In this document: positions 19,808 to 34,800 of the stretch, in pieces | Position numbering within the stretch: the first letter of the stretch is position 1 | How the letters are laid out: the number at the start of each line of letters is the position of its first letter | Source of the DNA: Manis javanica | Lineage: Eukaryota > Chordata > Mammalia > Pholidota > Manidae | Length of the DNA stretch: 64,000 nucleotides | Assembly: GCF_040802235.1 (NCBI RefSeq) | Contig: NC_133172.1 | Span: 58,101,613-58,165,612, forward strand | Direction of reading: 5' to 3' | Notes under the pieces: generated by a model | Databases searched by the model: none | The model's input: the letters and a program-made list of their open reading frames with translations, nothing else | Told to the model about the DNA's origin: nothing | Made by a program: the position numbers and the translations under genes

Positions 19808-22800
19808 GTAACTGTTCAAAATAACTGAACATCATGCTACCCCTTTGGTGTTTTCTTTCTTCCTTAATCCAGAAGAAATTTAAGGCACTGCTCAGCTGTG
19901 AAGTGATATGGACCATGTACTATACTATAGCTCAGAAGAAACCAATTTTTAATTGCCTTTTTTCCAACTGACGAAGAATGCTCAAATCAATAAAGAAAAA
20001 AGTGAACACCACGGGAGAAAAAAACAATCAATTCAAGTTAAAATAATGATCACTATTCTTTTTTTACCTATGAGATTATCAAAGAAGAAAAGATAATTCT
20101 AGTCAAATATGTTGGTAAAGTTGTGTGTACTCTTTCACGTGTATTTATTTACTTGCTTTTTGTTTTAAAATGATTTCAGACTTTCAGAAAAGTTGCAAGT
20201 GTAGTACAAAAAATTCCCATACTCCTGTTCCCTTTAAATAGATATAATGTATGATCCAGCAATTCCACTTCTGGACATTTATGTGTAAAATAATAAAGAA
20301 TGAGGTATATATAAATATAATAATTGATAAACATTTATATATTTAGTTGTAAATATATATTTATATATAATTCAAATGTATTTGTATATAAATAAATTAC
20401 ACATAAAACATAAATATATAAATAAAAACATTCACATATAAAGGCGTTAACTAGCATTGCTTAGAAAACAAAATTGGGAACAACTACATAGATTAGATGA
20501 TAATACAGCCACATAAAATGTTCTTCAGCCATTAAAATGAGTAAAATATATCTTTATATACAACATTGGAAGGAATTACATAATACACATATGTATGCAT
20601 GTGTGTGTGGAGCAGGGTTCTCAACTGGGACAATTTTGATTCCCAGAGGACACACTGTCTGGAGACATTTTTGATGGGCACCACTGTGGAAGTGGTTTAC
20701 AGTGGGTAGAGGGCAGTTCTGCCCTCAACATCCTAGGACAGCCCTGCACAGCACACAAATACCTGACTTGAAATGTCAGTTCTGTGCAGTTGAGAAACCC
20801 TGGTATAGAGGAGGTCTGGAAGGATGCAGCTGATGAAAACACAAAAAGTTTAAAGTTAGGAATAGATTGTGGGAGAACATTTGTTGAGTATCTGTAGGAG
20901 ACATGGGTCAGAAGGTGTATGTTACTTAATAGGAGAGCAGAGATCAGACAGGTTGCCAGCAGAGTACTCAGAAGGCACTCATACTCTGTTGAAAGAGGTC
21001 CTAAAATGTGCTCTAAATGGGCTGAAACCACACCTATTACCATGCTTACTAAGTACCTTATCTTCTTTTTCAGGAGAAGCATGCAAGTCTCAACGATGCA
21101 GCCGTTTTAGATATCATTTGTAAGTTTTGGTGACTTGTATTTACACTTAACCAATCTACTTTCATCAGAGAGCCAATTTTGTATGTAAGGGCTCCGATTC
21201 TAGAGTTAGGTTGACCTGGGTTCAAATCCCAGTTTCATCACTTAAGAGTCTTGGGTCCTTTGCCATGTCATATCATCTCTCCAAGCCTTGGGCTTCTCCT
21301 GAGTAAAATGGAAATGTTAGCACCTACACCACAGGATTGCTGTGGCAATTAAATAAGATAATGCTTCAAAAGATCTTAGCACAGTAACTGGCATACGATA
21401 AACACATAATAAATGTCTGTTAGGTGTTTTATTGACACTTTGGAATTATATTTCTGAGAATTTGTTCTTACTGCAGTGCAGCTTGTCACCTCTCATCCCT
21501 TCCATTTCTGTAATTTTTTCCCTTTGTATAGCCTGGTTTTCCTCTGTATGTAAGATGTCTATTTTCCTCATTAGGAAGCAACATAACATAGGGGCCAAGA
21601 GCACAGTTTTTGATACGCGAGTCATGGCTCTGTCATTGCCTCCCTGTGAGTCCTGGGGGGAGGCAGTTAGCATCTCTATGCCTCAGTGTTATCATTTGAC
21701 CAATCTGTATAATAATGATAATGTCACATAAGGTTATGGTGAGGATTAAATAAGAGTGCACATCAGGTTCTTAGGACAAAGCCTGGAGTTTATTAATTAA
21801 CTGTTAACAGTCTATATTAACTGGCTGTATATTAAATGTCCTGGAGTATAACAAAAGTCATCTTTATTTATACTGTGCTCCAGGTATAAAATTGCTGAAC
21901 TCACCTAATTTTCAGTGATTGGATTCTCTCTAGACCATAAAAGGTAGATCCACATAGTTCCCATTTCTCATGCATTTGTTCAGATGGTCATTAAGCACAT
22001 ACTTTGTGCCAGGCTATATGGTAGGCACTGATGAGCCAAAAGAGGTTGAGTCATGGGCCGTAAGAGGTCAGTCTTACCAAGGAGACAGAGTAGTTGGTCA
22101 CCCAGATGCGTTCATGCAGATCGTATTAAGGGTTATGGGGAAGAGGGCCTCTGAGAGAGCCAAGCAAACCTGCTGTGCTGACAGGAGGAAAGACTTCCTT
22201 GAGGAGATGACACCTGACCTGGGAACGAAAGGATGAGGTGGCACTGGTGAGGCCCAGGGGAGACGGGAGGGCACAGCTCTGGGGAGTCTTGGCGGAGGAG
22301 GGAGGACAGCCAGGAGCAGGGAGAAGGCGGTGAGGGCAGCGCAGCGATGGAGGAGGGGGGCAAACTAACTGAGGCTTAGGTGGGGGCAATACAGAGACTT
22401 AGAGGCCATTTGAAGAATTTCTTTATTCTAAGAATAAGGCAAAGCCTTTCAAAGATTATGAGCAAGAAAGAATGAGGTTCTTGTTTTCTTCAAAGATCGC
22501 TCTGGTTGTAGTGCAGAGAGAGAGGCCAGGGAGGATGGGGAGAGGCCCACCAGAGTGGGAGTAGTCCAAGCAAGAGAGGATGGTTGTCTGGGGGAGATGG
22601 AGAGAAGAGCGTGGGGCCAAGAAACATAAAGGATTCAAACTGACTGGACTTGCACTTGGGTGGCCAAGGGGGGAGTGTGGGAGGAGCACACACGGTTCCA
22701 GTGGAGTGACAGGTGCTAGGAAGGAAACTCAAGCAGGGCAGGATGGAGGGTGGGTTCGGGTAGGACGGTCAGGACAGGCCACTCTGCGTAGGTAGCATTT

Positions 22801-25800
22801 CAGCAGAGGCCAGAGGCAGGTGTGCAGCGAGCAGGAGAGCGCTCCAGACAAAGGCTGCCGCCGCGAGCACACCAGTCGGGAGCACGTCATTCCTGTGCTG
22901 CTGGAGAAACGCGGCATTCTGTGGAGCAGACCTGGGTGGACGTGGAGCAAGGGTCTGACTGAGTCAGTGCTGAATCGCCACTATGTTGAGCCCTTCCTCA
23001 GGATTCGTTCTAGTGTCTGGAGTATATTTAATCCATACTACAAAACTTATTTTGAATAAAAATCTAGATCTTAAGTTATACATTTCTGTTTTTTCTGAGT
23101 CATATTATTGAAAATACGTATTTGTAAGCACAAGGCTTGAATGTTCTCTGGTACAGTAGTAATAACCTCTTCTTCCCTCTCTCAGATACTCAGTTTCATC
23201 AGCACCAGAAAGTTTGGGATGTTTTTCAGATGCATAAAGGACCAGGTAATGTTTCCATTTTAAACTGAACATTTGTTGTTATTTTGGCAATTTTAAAATG
23301 AGTAGCAACATGTTCCTTTTAGATCTCTTTTCTTTCAAAATGAGTAATTTCAAAGTTACTCATTTGTGGGAAGATGAGAGATCTATTTGGTGTTGCTGTG
23401 CGGGAAGCACCAGCAGCGTTTGATCTGATCATTAGGTCCTGAGGCTGCGGAAAACGGTGACCTTGGAGGTCTTTGAAGATGTGCTTACTGAACACTGCAG
23501 TTCCTTTGATTTTTTTCTTGATTTTTCTTTTCACTTTGACAGGTGAAGACACTGACCTTTTTGATATGGGACAATTCAAAGGTTCATTTAAGAAAATTCT
23601 TCAGAGAGCATTAAAAAATGTAAGAAAATGTATCTGAATTCCCATGAAATTCAATTTCATGGCATCTCTGCACTTAAAATTTGCTACTACCTTGTTTTTG
23701 GTTTTGTGTTCAGTAAGAATTTCCATTAGTAATATTGCATACTATTCTGGTCCATATCAAAGATAAATGCTACTTACTATAAAAACCTCCTCTCACCTCT
23801 CAATTCAGAGCCAAGTGCTTCTCTTTCCAGAGCAGTGCCAGCCAGCAGGACCCTGGGGTACTGGAAAGGGTCTGCAAGGGCTCTCAGGCAGCACACTAGC
23901 TTGTAGCCATGTGTTCTAACAATTCTCTGGTAGGTCACCCCCGGGGGTCAGTGGGTGCGGTGCTGGTCAGGGCAGCTCTGGAGCACTCCCAGAATCGTCA
24001 GCTACAGTTTGGTTTCTGCCAGCACCACCTACTATCTGACCTTCAGTTGAGAAGAACCTTTTTTTTTTATCAGCCTCCCCCTCCTTCATTCTCTTTCCAC
24101 CTTCATGTGTCTTAGTCGTTGCATATAAAAAAACATGACCAAAATATCCGTCACATGTGACAGCTGTGACTGTCCCCCTAGGACAGTGGCGTTCCCTCTC
24201 CATCTACCTTTTCCTCTGTAACTTCTGTCACAATGCCTACTTACCCGCTTGTCACTGAATATGCTCTCTTGTCTCCTTTCCAATGATGACCCTTGTATTT
24301 GCGCTTTAAGTCCACCTCCTACATCCTCAGAGAGCATGCCTGCTCTGTGTTTCTCTCTGTTCTCTTTCACGTTCTCATCTCTCGCTGTACTGATTCCTGC
24401 TCTGCTGCTTAGGCACATGCTCAGGTGCCAGTACAGGTGCATCCACTCCCCTGCTCCACCTCGTGCTCTGTCCTTTCCCCCGCACACTCATGGCGGGAAT
24501 ACTTCTTGCTCCTGTTGTGTCCTTTGTCTGTTCTGGTCTGTTCCTCTGTCTCTACCCCTGCGAGCGAGGCCACCCAGAGTGGTTCTGCCAGTGACCATGT
24601 AGGCAACTCTGCCTGACCCTGGATTTTGTTATCCTGAAGCCCACCTGCCTAAAGAGAGGAGCCAGTCACTAGTTTCTTGGTCATCCAAGTTATATTTTGA
24701 CCTCCATCTGCCCACTCTTTTACCTTATTTCTCCATTGGTCCAGAAAAACGGTGCTATTTATTGGTCTTCAAGTCTGAAAAGGTAATATATCCTGCCAGC
24801 ATCGCGCCTACACCGCCTGCATTCTGACTGTTGCTCTCACCAGCATACAGATGCTGTTCTGAAAGGCAGTGTCCCTGACAGTGGGGTCCTCAGACCAGAA
24901 GCGTCAGCACTACGTGAGCAGGGGTGCCCTCTTGTCCCAGAATCTCTGTCCTCTCCTGTTCCTCTCCCCCCGTCCTGAACTCCTTTCTAGCTTCCATGAC
25001 TGCCCACCTCCTTCCCTTCAGTTCTGCCCTTTGCTGGAGCATCCCTCAGGGCTCTGCACTCAGCCCTCGCCTGCTGGGGCTAAGCCATGGGAATCACACT
25101 CTTAGGGGAAAAGAGGAGGTAGGGATACAGTAATTTATCATTTCTGTTTCAAAAGCTAATGAGTTGTCCCAACACCATTTGCTGACTAATTTAACCTTTT
25201 CTTTCTTTTTTTTTTTTATTGAAGTATAGTTGATAGGCAATATATTATTAGTTTCAAGTATACCACGTAGTTAGCTTTTTCTACTGCTTTATTACCTTTG
25301 GGTTCTGTAGATTCAGTCTCAGTCATAGAGTCTGTATTCTGCTCCTTGATCTGTTTCTCCTCGTGCCCTCCTGGACCCTCTGCCAGCCTCTCAGGTGCCA
25401 TCCCCAGTACTCTGCGCTCCAGTCAGACCACTCTGATCCCTGAGTGCTTGAACTTCCCCCTCCCTGGAACAGCCTCTGCCATCTGCCTTTGCACAGTTCA
25501 CTCCTCCCTGTCCTTCTGACTTCCTCCTAAACAGGGCTCCCTCCTAGAGGCCTTCCCGAGCCCCTGGACTAGATGCCCCACGCCCCCGTATTATCCCCCA
25601 GTCACCACACTCTCCGTTTTCTGGTTTAACGGCCGGCTTTCCTCCCAGCCCATAGGTTCCCGGAGAGCCGCCCCTGACCAGCCTGCTCCCTGCTGACCCA
25701 GGCAAGGCCTTAAAGAGCAGAGCGCTGGGGATAAGCGCATTGGGCACATTCTTTGCAAACTCCTTATTTCTTTAATTGCTGTAGTTTCTAAATATGCCAG

Positions 25801-28800
25801 TAATTGTTAAGGCAAGTCAACCCTGCCCCTACCTCCAGTTCCTCCTCTTTATCAAAAATATTCTTCAAGATGATCCTTAGAGTCATTATCAAATGATACA
25901 ACAAAACAACATCTTCAAACTTTTGAGTCAGGGTCCATTTAATTTGTAAAGTAATGCAAGAATAACCATGAGCCAAGAGAAGGTATGTCTCTCCATTTTT
26001 ATTATCTTTCTTTTGTGAATAAGCACATTACCTTGTTCCTAAGTTGTCGTTTTTCATTATACTTTCATGGTAAAGATATTTTTCAAATAATACCAGAGTT
26101 TAAAGGAGACTCCCATCTGGACTGTGAGTTTGGCACATGCACCTGTTGTTGTTTTTTAAACACAGTCCCACTGGCACAGAATCCCTGCATAACTTTCCAT
26201 AAATGCTGTGGTTATGTGGTCTGGACCCTTCTGGAACCAGCCTTTTTATGCAGCTGAACATGACTGGCTGACAGGTCTTGAAAAACGCTTGGAGCAGTGT
26301 CTCCACCCCACTTCCCTCACAACCAGAAACCTCCCCGTGAGCTGCCCTCGGCTGCAGCTCAGGATTCATCTGCGTCCTTCCTTTTCCATGTCTGCTTCCC
26401 ATCTGATGATCTCCTGTCCCTCTCTGGGCACCAGCAACTTCTTTTCTCTGTACCCCATGCCTCCTGCCCCATCATTCAAGGAGGAAAAAGTCTGAAATGC
26501 TCATATTTACTCCTACTTCAATTTAATGCCCATATAGATTAGTTGTTAGATTTCTTTTTATCACTAGCACGTTCCAAAAAGCTTTCACCTCCTGAGAGAG
26601 TTACAGGGGACTAGCAGGGGATGCAGGGGAACAAAGCTTTTTCATTGGTCAAATCAAAGGCCAGCTAGAGGGCGTGTGCTGGGTGTGCTGGAGGCTGTAG
26701 ACGATGACGATAAAGCAGAGGTAAAGCCCCAGTGTCTTCTCGGTCTCCCCTGGCCCCCTACTCTGACTGGCCCACATGCCCTAACCCCTTTCCTTAATTG
26801 ACTGAGGGCGCCCAACTCTTCTTCGCTTTCCTCCCCATAACATTACTAGCAGCTGGGTGACCCTGCTTTCCCAAGGCCAAGGATGGTGACGTCATGCCAA
26901 GTAGAGTCCTGGTGTCTGGGAGCAAAGAGTAACTCACCTGCGGCTCTAGGACAGGCATCTTAATCTTTCTGTGTCAAGGACCCCTGTGGCTGTTAATGCA
27001 GCTTCTGGACCACTTCTTGGAAGATTGTTTTTAAATGCTATAAGAGAAAATACATAGAATTTTAAGGGAAACCAGTTATATTAAAATAGTTATTAATGTA
27101 TTAAAATGCTAAGTTGTGATATAAATGTATGTGCTTCTTTATTAGCACAATAAATAATCTCACAGTGGGTCTAAAAACTAGTGTCAAAGCAGCGAGGGGT
27201 ATAAAGGATATTTTTGAGACATATGCAAGAATTGTGCCATGATAAGAGAATATGTGGGGTTTCTGTGACCAACAAAGCAGCAGATCCTAACTGCTACTGT
27301 CTTGCTGCCTGTCTTCACATTGAAGGAGATGCTGAATTTCAGTTAGTATAGATACCTTGAATTCTAACCATGGACCTGAGGTTAAGAACTCCTACCCTTG
27401 AACCAGTCAGGCAGAGAAGCTGGTGTGCGAGGAGCAGGGAGCCTGTGTTAGTAATGATAATCTGTATTAAATATAGTTAAGTATATGCAGTCTATGTGTT
27501 CTAAGCTTCATTTGATTCCCCCGCTAAACGTTTTTCTGTATGTTCAGTAGTTTGTGGGTCTTGGACAGTTATTGACAATTTGTGCCTATTAGGAGGCACC
27601 ATGGCCAGCAGTACAGACCTAGGTTAGCCAAACCACTCAGGACCCGTGGCTGGACTAGTCACCTAGTTAAGCTTAAGCAATGTTAATCCAAGCTATCTTC
27701 TGAAAAATGCTAATCCCGGCTATTACAGGATGATATCTATTGAGGTAGTTTCTTGGGAAAACAATAAAGGTCTCCATTTGGGCCCTACCTCTTCAGGTAT
27801 CTGCGTATCTTCTTTACTGTAAGAATATGAAATGGAACATCTGAAAGCCATCTGGGCCAGGATTGTTCTGACTTTGTGGGCATCCTTTTCTCTTAGCCCA
27901 TTGATTTTTAACCTTTTCTGGATCATATATCCTTATGGAAATTTTGATCACTATTACGGCTCCTCTCCAGAAAAGCATAGGCCTAAGCATGTCCACCTGA
28001 CTGCGTCCAGTTCAGGGAGGCTACCGACCTCTGCAAGCACCCCCGGATCCCTCAAATTAATGGCATTCTAGACTAGAGAGGCCACTATATACAGCACTAC
28101 CAATTTTTTTCCTTGTAGTAAAAGTGTGTCCTCCATATATTGCATTCAATCTGGATTTTACAGGTGTTTTTCGCTTCTGTAATGTGACCCAGGCTATTCA
28201 GAATAAGACCCCATCCTCTTCTATTCAGGTCAGCAGAGGTCTCTGCATGCCTCTGGGCACCAAGCACTGTGCTGTTCACTCAGGGCAAGGTCAGACAGCT
28301 GTGCAACCTCCACGCCCCAGACTGCAGAGTTCCTTGTCTGATCACTGAGGCAATTTGGGGAAGCAGCCAGATAAAGAGTGGGCAGGGCTAGAGTAACTGC
28401 CATCTTTGCCATGTTATAGCCTGCTTTCCCTGGAGTGAGATACAAGAGGGAGGAAATAAAGAGACATGGGCAAGCTGAGGGCACCTGTCTCAAAACCTCC
28501 TTCCAGGGTCTAAACTCCAATGGGAGCTGAATCAAGGGGAGCCTTAATAATCTAGGAGTGAGCTATTAAATTCCAGAGCTACTGGCAATCATATTTAAAA
28601 GATCTGTGTTTTATCCATGAAATAGAAACCAAGTCAAGTTTCCTATATCAGTCAGCCTGTGGGCAGGACCACAGTAACGTCTTTTACCCCTAAAAAGCAC
28701 CTTTTGTTGATGCCACAAGATTTTAATTAGGAAACAAATCATTTTTTTAATAAGGTCACAGTCAGCTTCAGAGATGCCGAGGAGAATGCAGTGTGGATCC

Positions 28801-31800
28801 GGATTGCATGGGGAACCCAGTACAGAAAGCCAAACCAGTACAAGCCTACCTACGTGGTGTACCACTCCCAGACTCCATATGCCTTCGTTTCTTCCTCCCA
28901 GCTCAAGACCAGTGTTTCCCTTCTGGGTCAGGTATGGAACCAATTACTACAAGATCTAATATTTTCTTACTCTTATCCCAGAGGTCTGTGTAGGTTTAAA
29001 CGGTTCAATAAGCATTTCACATAAAATATCCCGTGTAATTCTTGATTTCCTAAAATAAGGAGCAGAAAGTGGTGTTGGACTCCAAGTGGAAGCGTGGCAA
29101 GAGCACTGGTTTGGAGCTCTTCCTTATTGTCTTTTAATCTAGAAGTACATGCTTTGTATAAAAATTCATGAAGTCTCTACAGAGAACGTCCATTAAGACT
29201 TCATACCCCTTCCCAATCCCATTCATCCAAAATAGCCACTGTTAACAGTGTCATTTCCTTACAGAATGTTTTCCTCCAGAAAACAGGGTAGCACATAGCA
29301 TCTATAAGTTGCTTTTTTCACATTTCCATGTAGTTACATATAAATCTCACTACTTTTTCAGGACTGCATGATTTGCCATTAATGAACATTATTTTCACTT
29401 GTAACTATTTTCCCCACGTTCTGTGCACAAGAAAACTTTAACACAAAAGGCCACCTTTTCTTAATGGTTCTTGGGGTCCCAGGCCTCCTAGCTTCTTTCC
29501 CCAGAGTAAGCTGTCCCTGAATTGGCCTGGCGACTGCTGCGGCTCCCACTCTCTAGTAGCACCCCCAGCTACAGTAGCACCCCTTCAGCTGGCTCGAGGT
29601 AAGCAGCCCCACCACCCTGGCCGCCTCGGCTCTAGTGCCGAGCGGAGCGCTGTCGGGTAGTGGACTGAACCACAGCCGTAGGATCCTACCAGGCAAAGTT
29701 TCTTGTCATTTAAACTCCCTTTGCTGTTACTGAAATGACAGATTTCTACTGCCCTTTAATACTTAACTCTACTTTTTACATTTGCCGTCTCTTCCTTCAT
29801 AAATACACAGTGGTCATTCATCCACTGACAGCCAAGTGAGTCCACCCCACCACAGCTAATGTGAACATTACCCCAAAAGCCAATGTTCATTTCCATTATG
29901 TATCCTAAGGCAAACTTATCTCCACTCTAGTCCCAGATAAATATCTTATTCTATTAATTCTGTTTCAGTCTTCTAACTTGTTTCCCCAGATGATGGGAGG
30001 CTTTTCTAAACTGCAATTAATATGTGCTTTTTTCTAAAAAATATTAGTCCTAAAGCATACATATTTACATTTTCATGTGGCAGTATCATTCGTAATATTA
30101 GATGACTGATACTATAAAACAGTAGCATTTGAGTATTCATTGTTTATTCCTAAGGTTGAACTTACTTTATTGTATTTCCTAATTATAATAGGATCATTTT
30201 TCAAAAATGATCTACATTTGTGAGACTCTTAATGCCATTAGCAACTTTTTGTTTTTTAAAGCTGGTTAACAAGTCATGAGATTAAATTTTTCTGAACTTG
30301 CTTTTACTTCAGTGGAAAATATTAAGTGACCGCAGCTCCTACATTTTCTTTTAACGGGTATTAAAAGAACAGGGACAAAACAGTAATCCTAACAGTCTTG
30401 TTAATTTTCACTTCAAGGCACTGACAATTGCTAGCAAACATCATCAGATTGTGAAAATGGACCTCAGAAGCCGGTATCTGGACTCTCTGAAGGCTATTGT
30501 CTTTAAACAGTATAATCAGGTGAGCCCATCAGCGACTCTCCTTAAAGTTATGTCTCATTTTCCCTTTTCACAGGTGACCTAGAAGCCATTGAACAGGTGG
30601 GAAAGTTCACCTCCAACAAAAGGAGCCCACTTCAGGTGTCACTGAAGTGGAGAAAGCTTTCAGTTAGTTAATGTGAAAGGAAACAAAATAATAGCTCCCT
30701 GTAATCTTTTTTGTAACTATATTGTGTTTTACACTGATGTTAAGTCAGTTACAGATCCCAGTTTCCAAATCAGCTGTTCCAGTTAGAATTCATTTTCTCT
30801 TTGGAGTAACATGACACTGTCTTTTATCGATACAATATAATTATATTATTCTTATAGTGCAAGAGAGAAGTAAAATTAACTTTTTGTCCCATCAATCAGG
30901 CAGGTGATACTGGGGTTGGAAAAAAAGGAGAAAGCATTGGTTCACTAAGTCCCACAATTTATTTGTTAAAATTATTTGAGTGCATTCTTTCCCTGGCCTT
31001 GCTTATAGGCCCAGGGTTATTTTTTCCTCTGCGTGGCATCTGTGTGCTTATATGTTCAGACTCCTGTGGGTGGATTGTTAATCCTCTGTGTGTATCTTTA
31101 AGCCCTTAGATATGTCATACTTGAGTATTTTCATCTGTTCTAAGTGGAAAGCAGTGGTGGTTCTCCGCAAACCCCTCTTTAAGGGAAAAAGCTAACATTA
31201 AGAAGTTAGATACTGATTTCTCCCATAGCAGCAGCCCCTTTACCCACCACCGTCTCACCAAACTGATAGCTGCTATTCTGTTGGGACAGTTGCATTTCAG
31301 TGAAAATTCACGTTTTCAAATACTTAATTACAAACAACAGGCAGTGGGGAAAGTGAGAGAAGTGGTTTGAGAGATTCAGACTTACAGTAGGAAAGTTATT
31401 TCTCCAAAAGGAATCACAGTGAGTTTTTTATGCTTACAAAGACACAGCTTTAAGCACATTGCAGATACTGCCTTTGATTCCTCTGGCTTCTGGACTCACC
31501 ACCTATATGTCTTTCAGATCCATTTTTATGTTAACAAAGTATAGAACTTCTCAATCAAAACAGCCATGTTGCTGACCCAGCAGTCTGTGCTCTAGGAGAA
31601 ATGTTCAGCTCAACCTAGTATGGCTCAAATCTCTTTTTGTTGGAAAAAAATGAAGATAAGATGTGACATACTTTTATGTACTAAAGCCAATTCATATCAA
31701 TACTTTTAAGATGTTAAAATTAGGAAAATAATCACTTTTTTCTCTTTTTTTTTTTTTTTTTTTAGACTATTGAAACTCACAACTCTACTACACCTCTACA

Positions 31801-34800
31801 GGAAAGAAGCCTTGGGCTAGATATAAATAGTATGTGTGTTTTGAAACTGAAATTTGGAAGTGCGTCATTCCTTTTTAGATTTCTGTCACTCAGTAAAACA
31901 TTTATCTACTAGGAGCCTGATTCAAAACTATTTACTACTTTCAGAAAAATTGAAAATTAAATTTCTGTTGAAGAGAAGCTAAGCTGCCACAGATTTCCTT
32001 TTAGAATTTACCAGGATGGCCCCTAATAGTAACAAAAACTAAAATTAACCAATAGTCAAGCATTTCTTCTGTGACAAGTACCATACTAAGATGTTTAGAT
32101 GTATTACTTCTCTAACGACCATTGCAGTCCCATGAACAAGCTCCATTCGTCAGGGAACTGGGTTCAGAGAGACTTGGTAACTTGCTAGGTGAAGTCGTAC
32201 AGCCAGGAATTGTCAAAACCAGGCATGAAATCCAAATCTGAGTCTGGAGCCCAGGCCCTTGATGCACTGGATAAACTATTTCTTGAATCATCAGAATTGT
32301 GATCATATCACTACTCACAAATGACCTGAATCTCTCCCTAGAAAACCCAGGAGTAAGAAACTAATGCGGATCAGAAAGTTCAGAAAAATGGTGGGGTATG
32401 ATATAAATGTATAAAAATAAAAAATGTCCTACCTTAGCAGCGACTTGGCAATAAAATGGTACAGCCATTATGAACTACATTTTAATGACTTAACAATGGC
32501 ATAGGGATTGCCATTGACTTCATGTTAAATAAAGAAAGCAGGACACAAAATTGTGTTTATATTATAATCCCAGCTTAAAAAATATGCATATCTTTTATTC
32601 ACTAAAACAAGGGTTAGATAGAAATGTATTAAAATGTTAATAGTGCTTTTCTCTGAGTGGTAGAATTTTGGGTGATTTTTTTCTTTATCAGGCTGTATAT
32701 TCCAACTTTTCTACAGTAAGAAATTTTATAATCAAGACAAGAAACAGTAAGCATTATGACTTATACAAGCAAGTTGAAAGTTTAGGAATGAAAGGATATT
32801 TTATGGATGAAATGTATTCCTAACAAGTACTTTTAAAATCTTTCATCTATAGCGGATTCAAGGATCATTCATGAAAACAGAATAGAAAAAGAGAGAGTCC
32901 AGAGAGTGACTCAGGAAACTTTTGGAGACTATCCTCAGCCAAGATTAGAATTTGCACAGTATAAGGTAGGCCATTGCTATAAACAGGAACTATAGTCATC
33001 AATAATTTTTAAAAGAGCAAAAATTTTAAGTGGAAAGCAGTTCTAAGAAACTTTCTTGTTCATTTATCACATTAATTTTGTGTAATAAATTTATGAGTAA
33101 AAATAGGCTTCTGTATCATATTTAGTAAGTTCTGTTGACAAAGGAGACTTCTGAAAATTCTGAATTTGCCCTTTTCACCTTACATATTAGTTCAGTATGT
33201 GTAACTGACTGTGATCTGTAACTTTGAGAAAAAAGAAATTGTACCCCATCCACACCAAGAACAATACTTACATGTAGTTGGTGCCCATAAATACTTGTGG
33301 AATTAAAGAAAGTAAGCAAGTCATTACATAGCCCAGTTGGTGTCACATGGAGAAAAACCAGTAGCTTAGTCAGTACTGCAAACCTAGCTCATTCCAGAAG
33401 TGTGTCACTGCCCACCGGGAGGGCCAGGTCAGAGGCAAGCCCCTTGCCACCATGAGAGGAATTTGGGGTTAATATGTGATCACCCTAATCTAATACTCAT
33501 GCTCACCCGCCTCCCTGAAAATCCTCCAATAAAATTCTTGATGCTTAGCACAGTTATAGCTACAGGCCACATTTTAAATGTGCCATTGATCTGCTCACTA
33601 AGACCCAACACCTGTTTGGTTTGGTTTGTTTTTAGTGGGAAAAGCTGATGGACACCTTTCAAGTTATGTTCCCCAAATGGCAGTTTTAGCCCAGTTCCTT
33701 TATAAACAGCTCATACTCCAGGACTCTGCTTGACAAAGCGTGGTCCCTGGACCACCGGTATCAGCATCATCTGGGAGTGGGTCAGAGATGTAGATCCTTG
33801 GCCCCACCCTAATCCTGCTAGGTCAGGACTATGGAAGTGGGACCCAGCCAGCCATCTGTTTTAACAAGCCCCCTAGCTGATTCTGCACACTGAAGTTAAA
33901 GAACCGCTGATCGAAGTAAGAGTTAATCCACAAAACTGCCCTTATACACATTTTAGAGTAGAGTCAAGGTGCACCTTAATACCTAGCTGCTACTAACTTT
34001 TCCCTACCTTTTCTATTTTGAAAAACATCAAATCTTCAGAAAACTTGCAAGACCATTACAAAGAGCATCCATTTCTCCTCTTTCAGTTCACCATTTGTTA
34101 ACATTTCACCCATTTGCTTGCTTTTTCTGTCTTAATTCTGCACCATTTGAGTCACCTGCAGACATTACTCACCCTCTGAATATTTAATCATACTGCCTCA
34201 AAATTTTAAGGATCATTGTAAGTAAAAAATTTTGAAATTAGAACCTAAGATTCAAGTACCTATTAAAATAGTATTTGGATATTTGATGATATTAAGAATT
34301 GTTCCTAATCATTCTGGTATAGTAATGTTCTTTGGGTGAAGTTTTTGAAGTCTTTTAGATACATACTAAAATATTTAGTGATGGAATACTGTCTTGGATA
34401 TGCTCCAGAATATTCCAGTGGAGTGTGGGCAGCAGGGAAATGGGAGGTGGGGCAACAGATGAAACAACACCAGCCACAAGCTGATCATTGTTTCAGCTGG
34501 GTGATGTACACACGGGGACTCGTTATACTGTGCCTCTTAATTTTGCATATTTCTAAAAATCTTCCATAATAAGAACGTGAAAGGAAATCACGGTAGCGAC
34601 AAAAGACGTCATTTTTACATTGAAATGACAGATTACAAAAGGTAGTGCTAATTTTCCATTAAGAATGCAAACTAAATACTCAGGTAAATGTCACCTGGGA
34701 GAGGAGCTGACATCCAGGGCCTCCTGTTTGTCAGGCACCGTGTAAGCCTGGCAGTTATTGTTCAAGATACGGGCTGCCTTTTACATTTGCAATTAGCAAA

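Noticed and set aside
21188-21260. tRNA-like stretch ('ggttcaaatccc')
   Set aside because: It is the tRNA-derived head of a MIR SINE, with B-box wording but no cloverleaf and a MIR tail following.
22126-22389. Pro/Ser-rich minus-strand ORFs in CENPN intron 3
   Set aside because: They lie in an old purine-rich repeat, with no splice context and no recognised homology.
26655-26670. CTCF-like 'ccagctagagggcg'
   Set aside because: It fits the core only if one base is removed, so it is not a real match.
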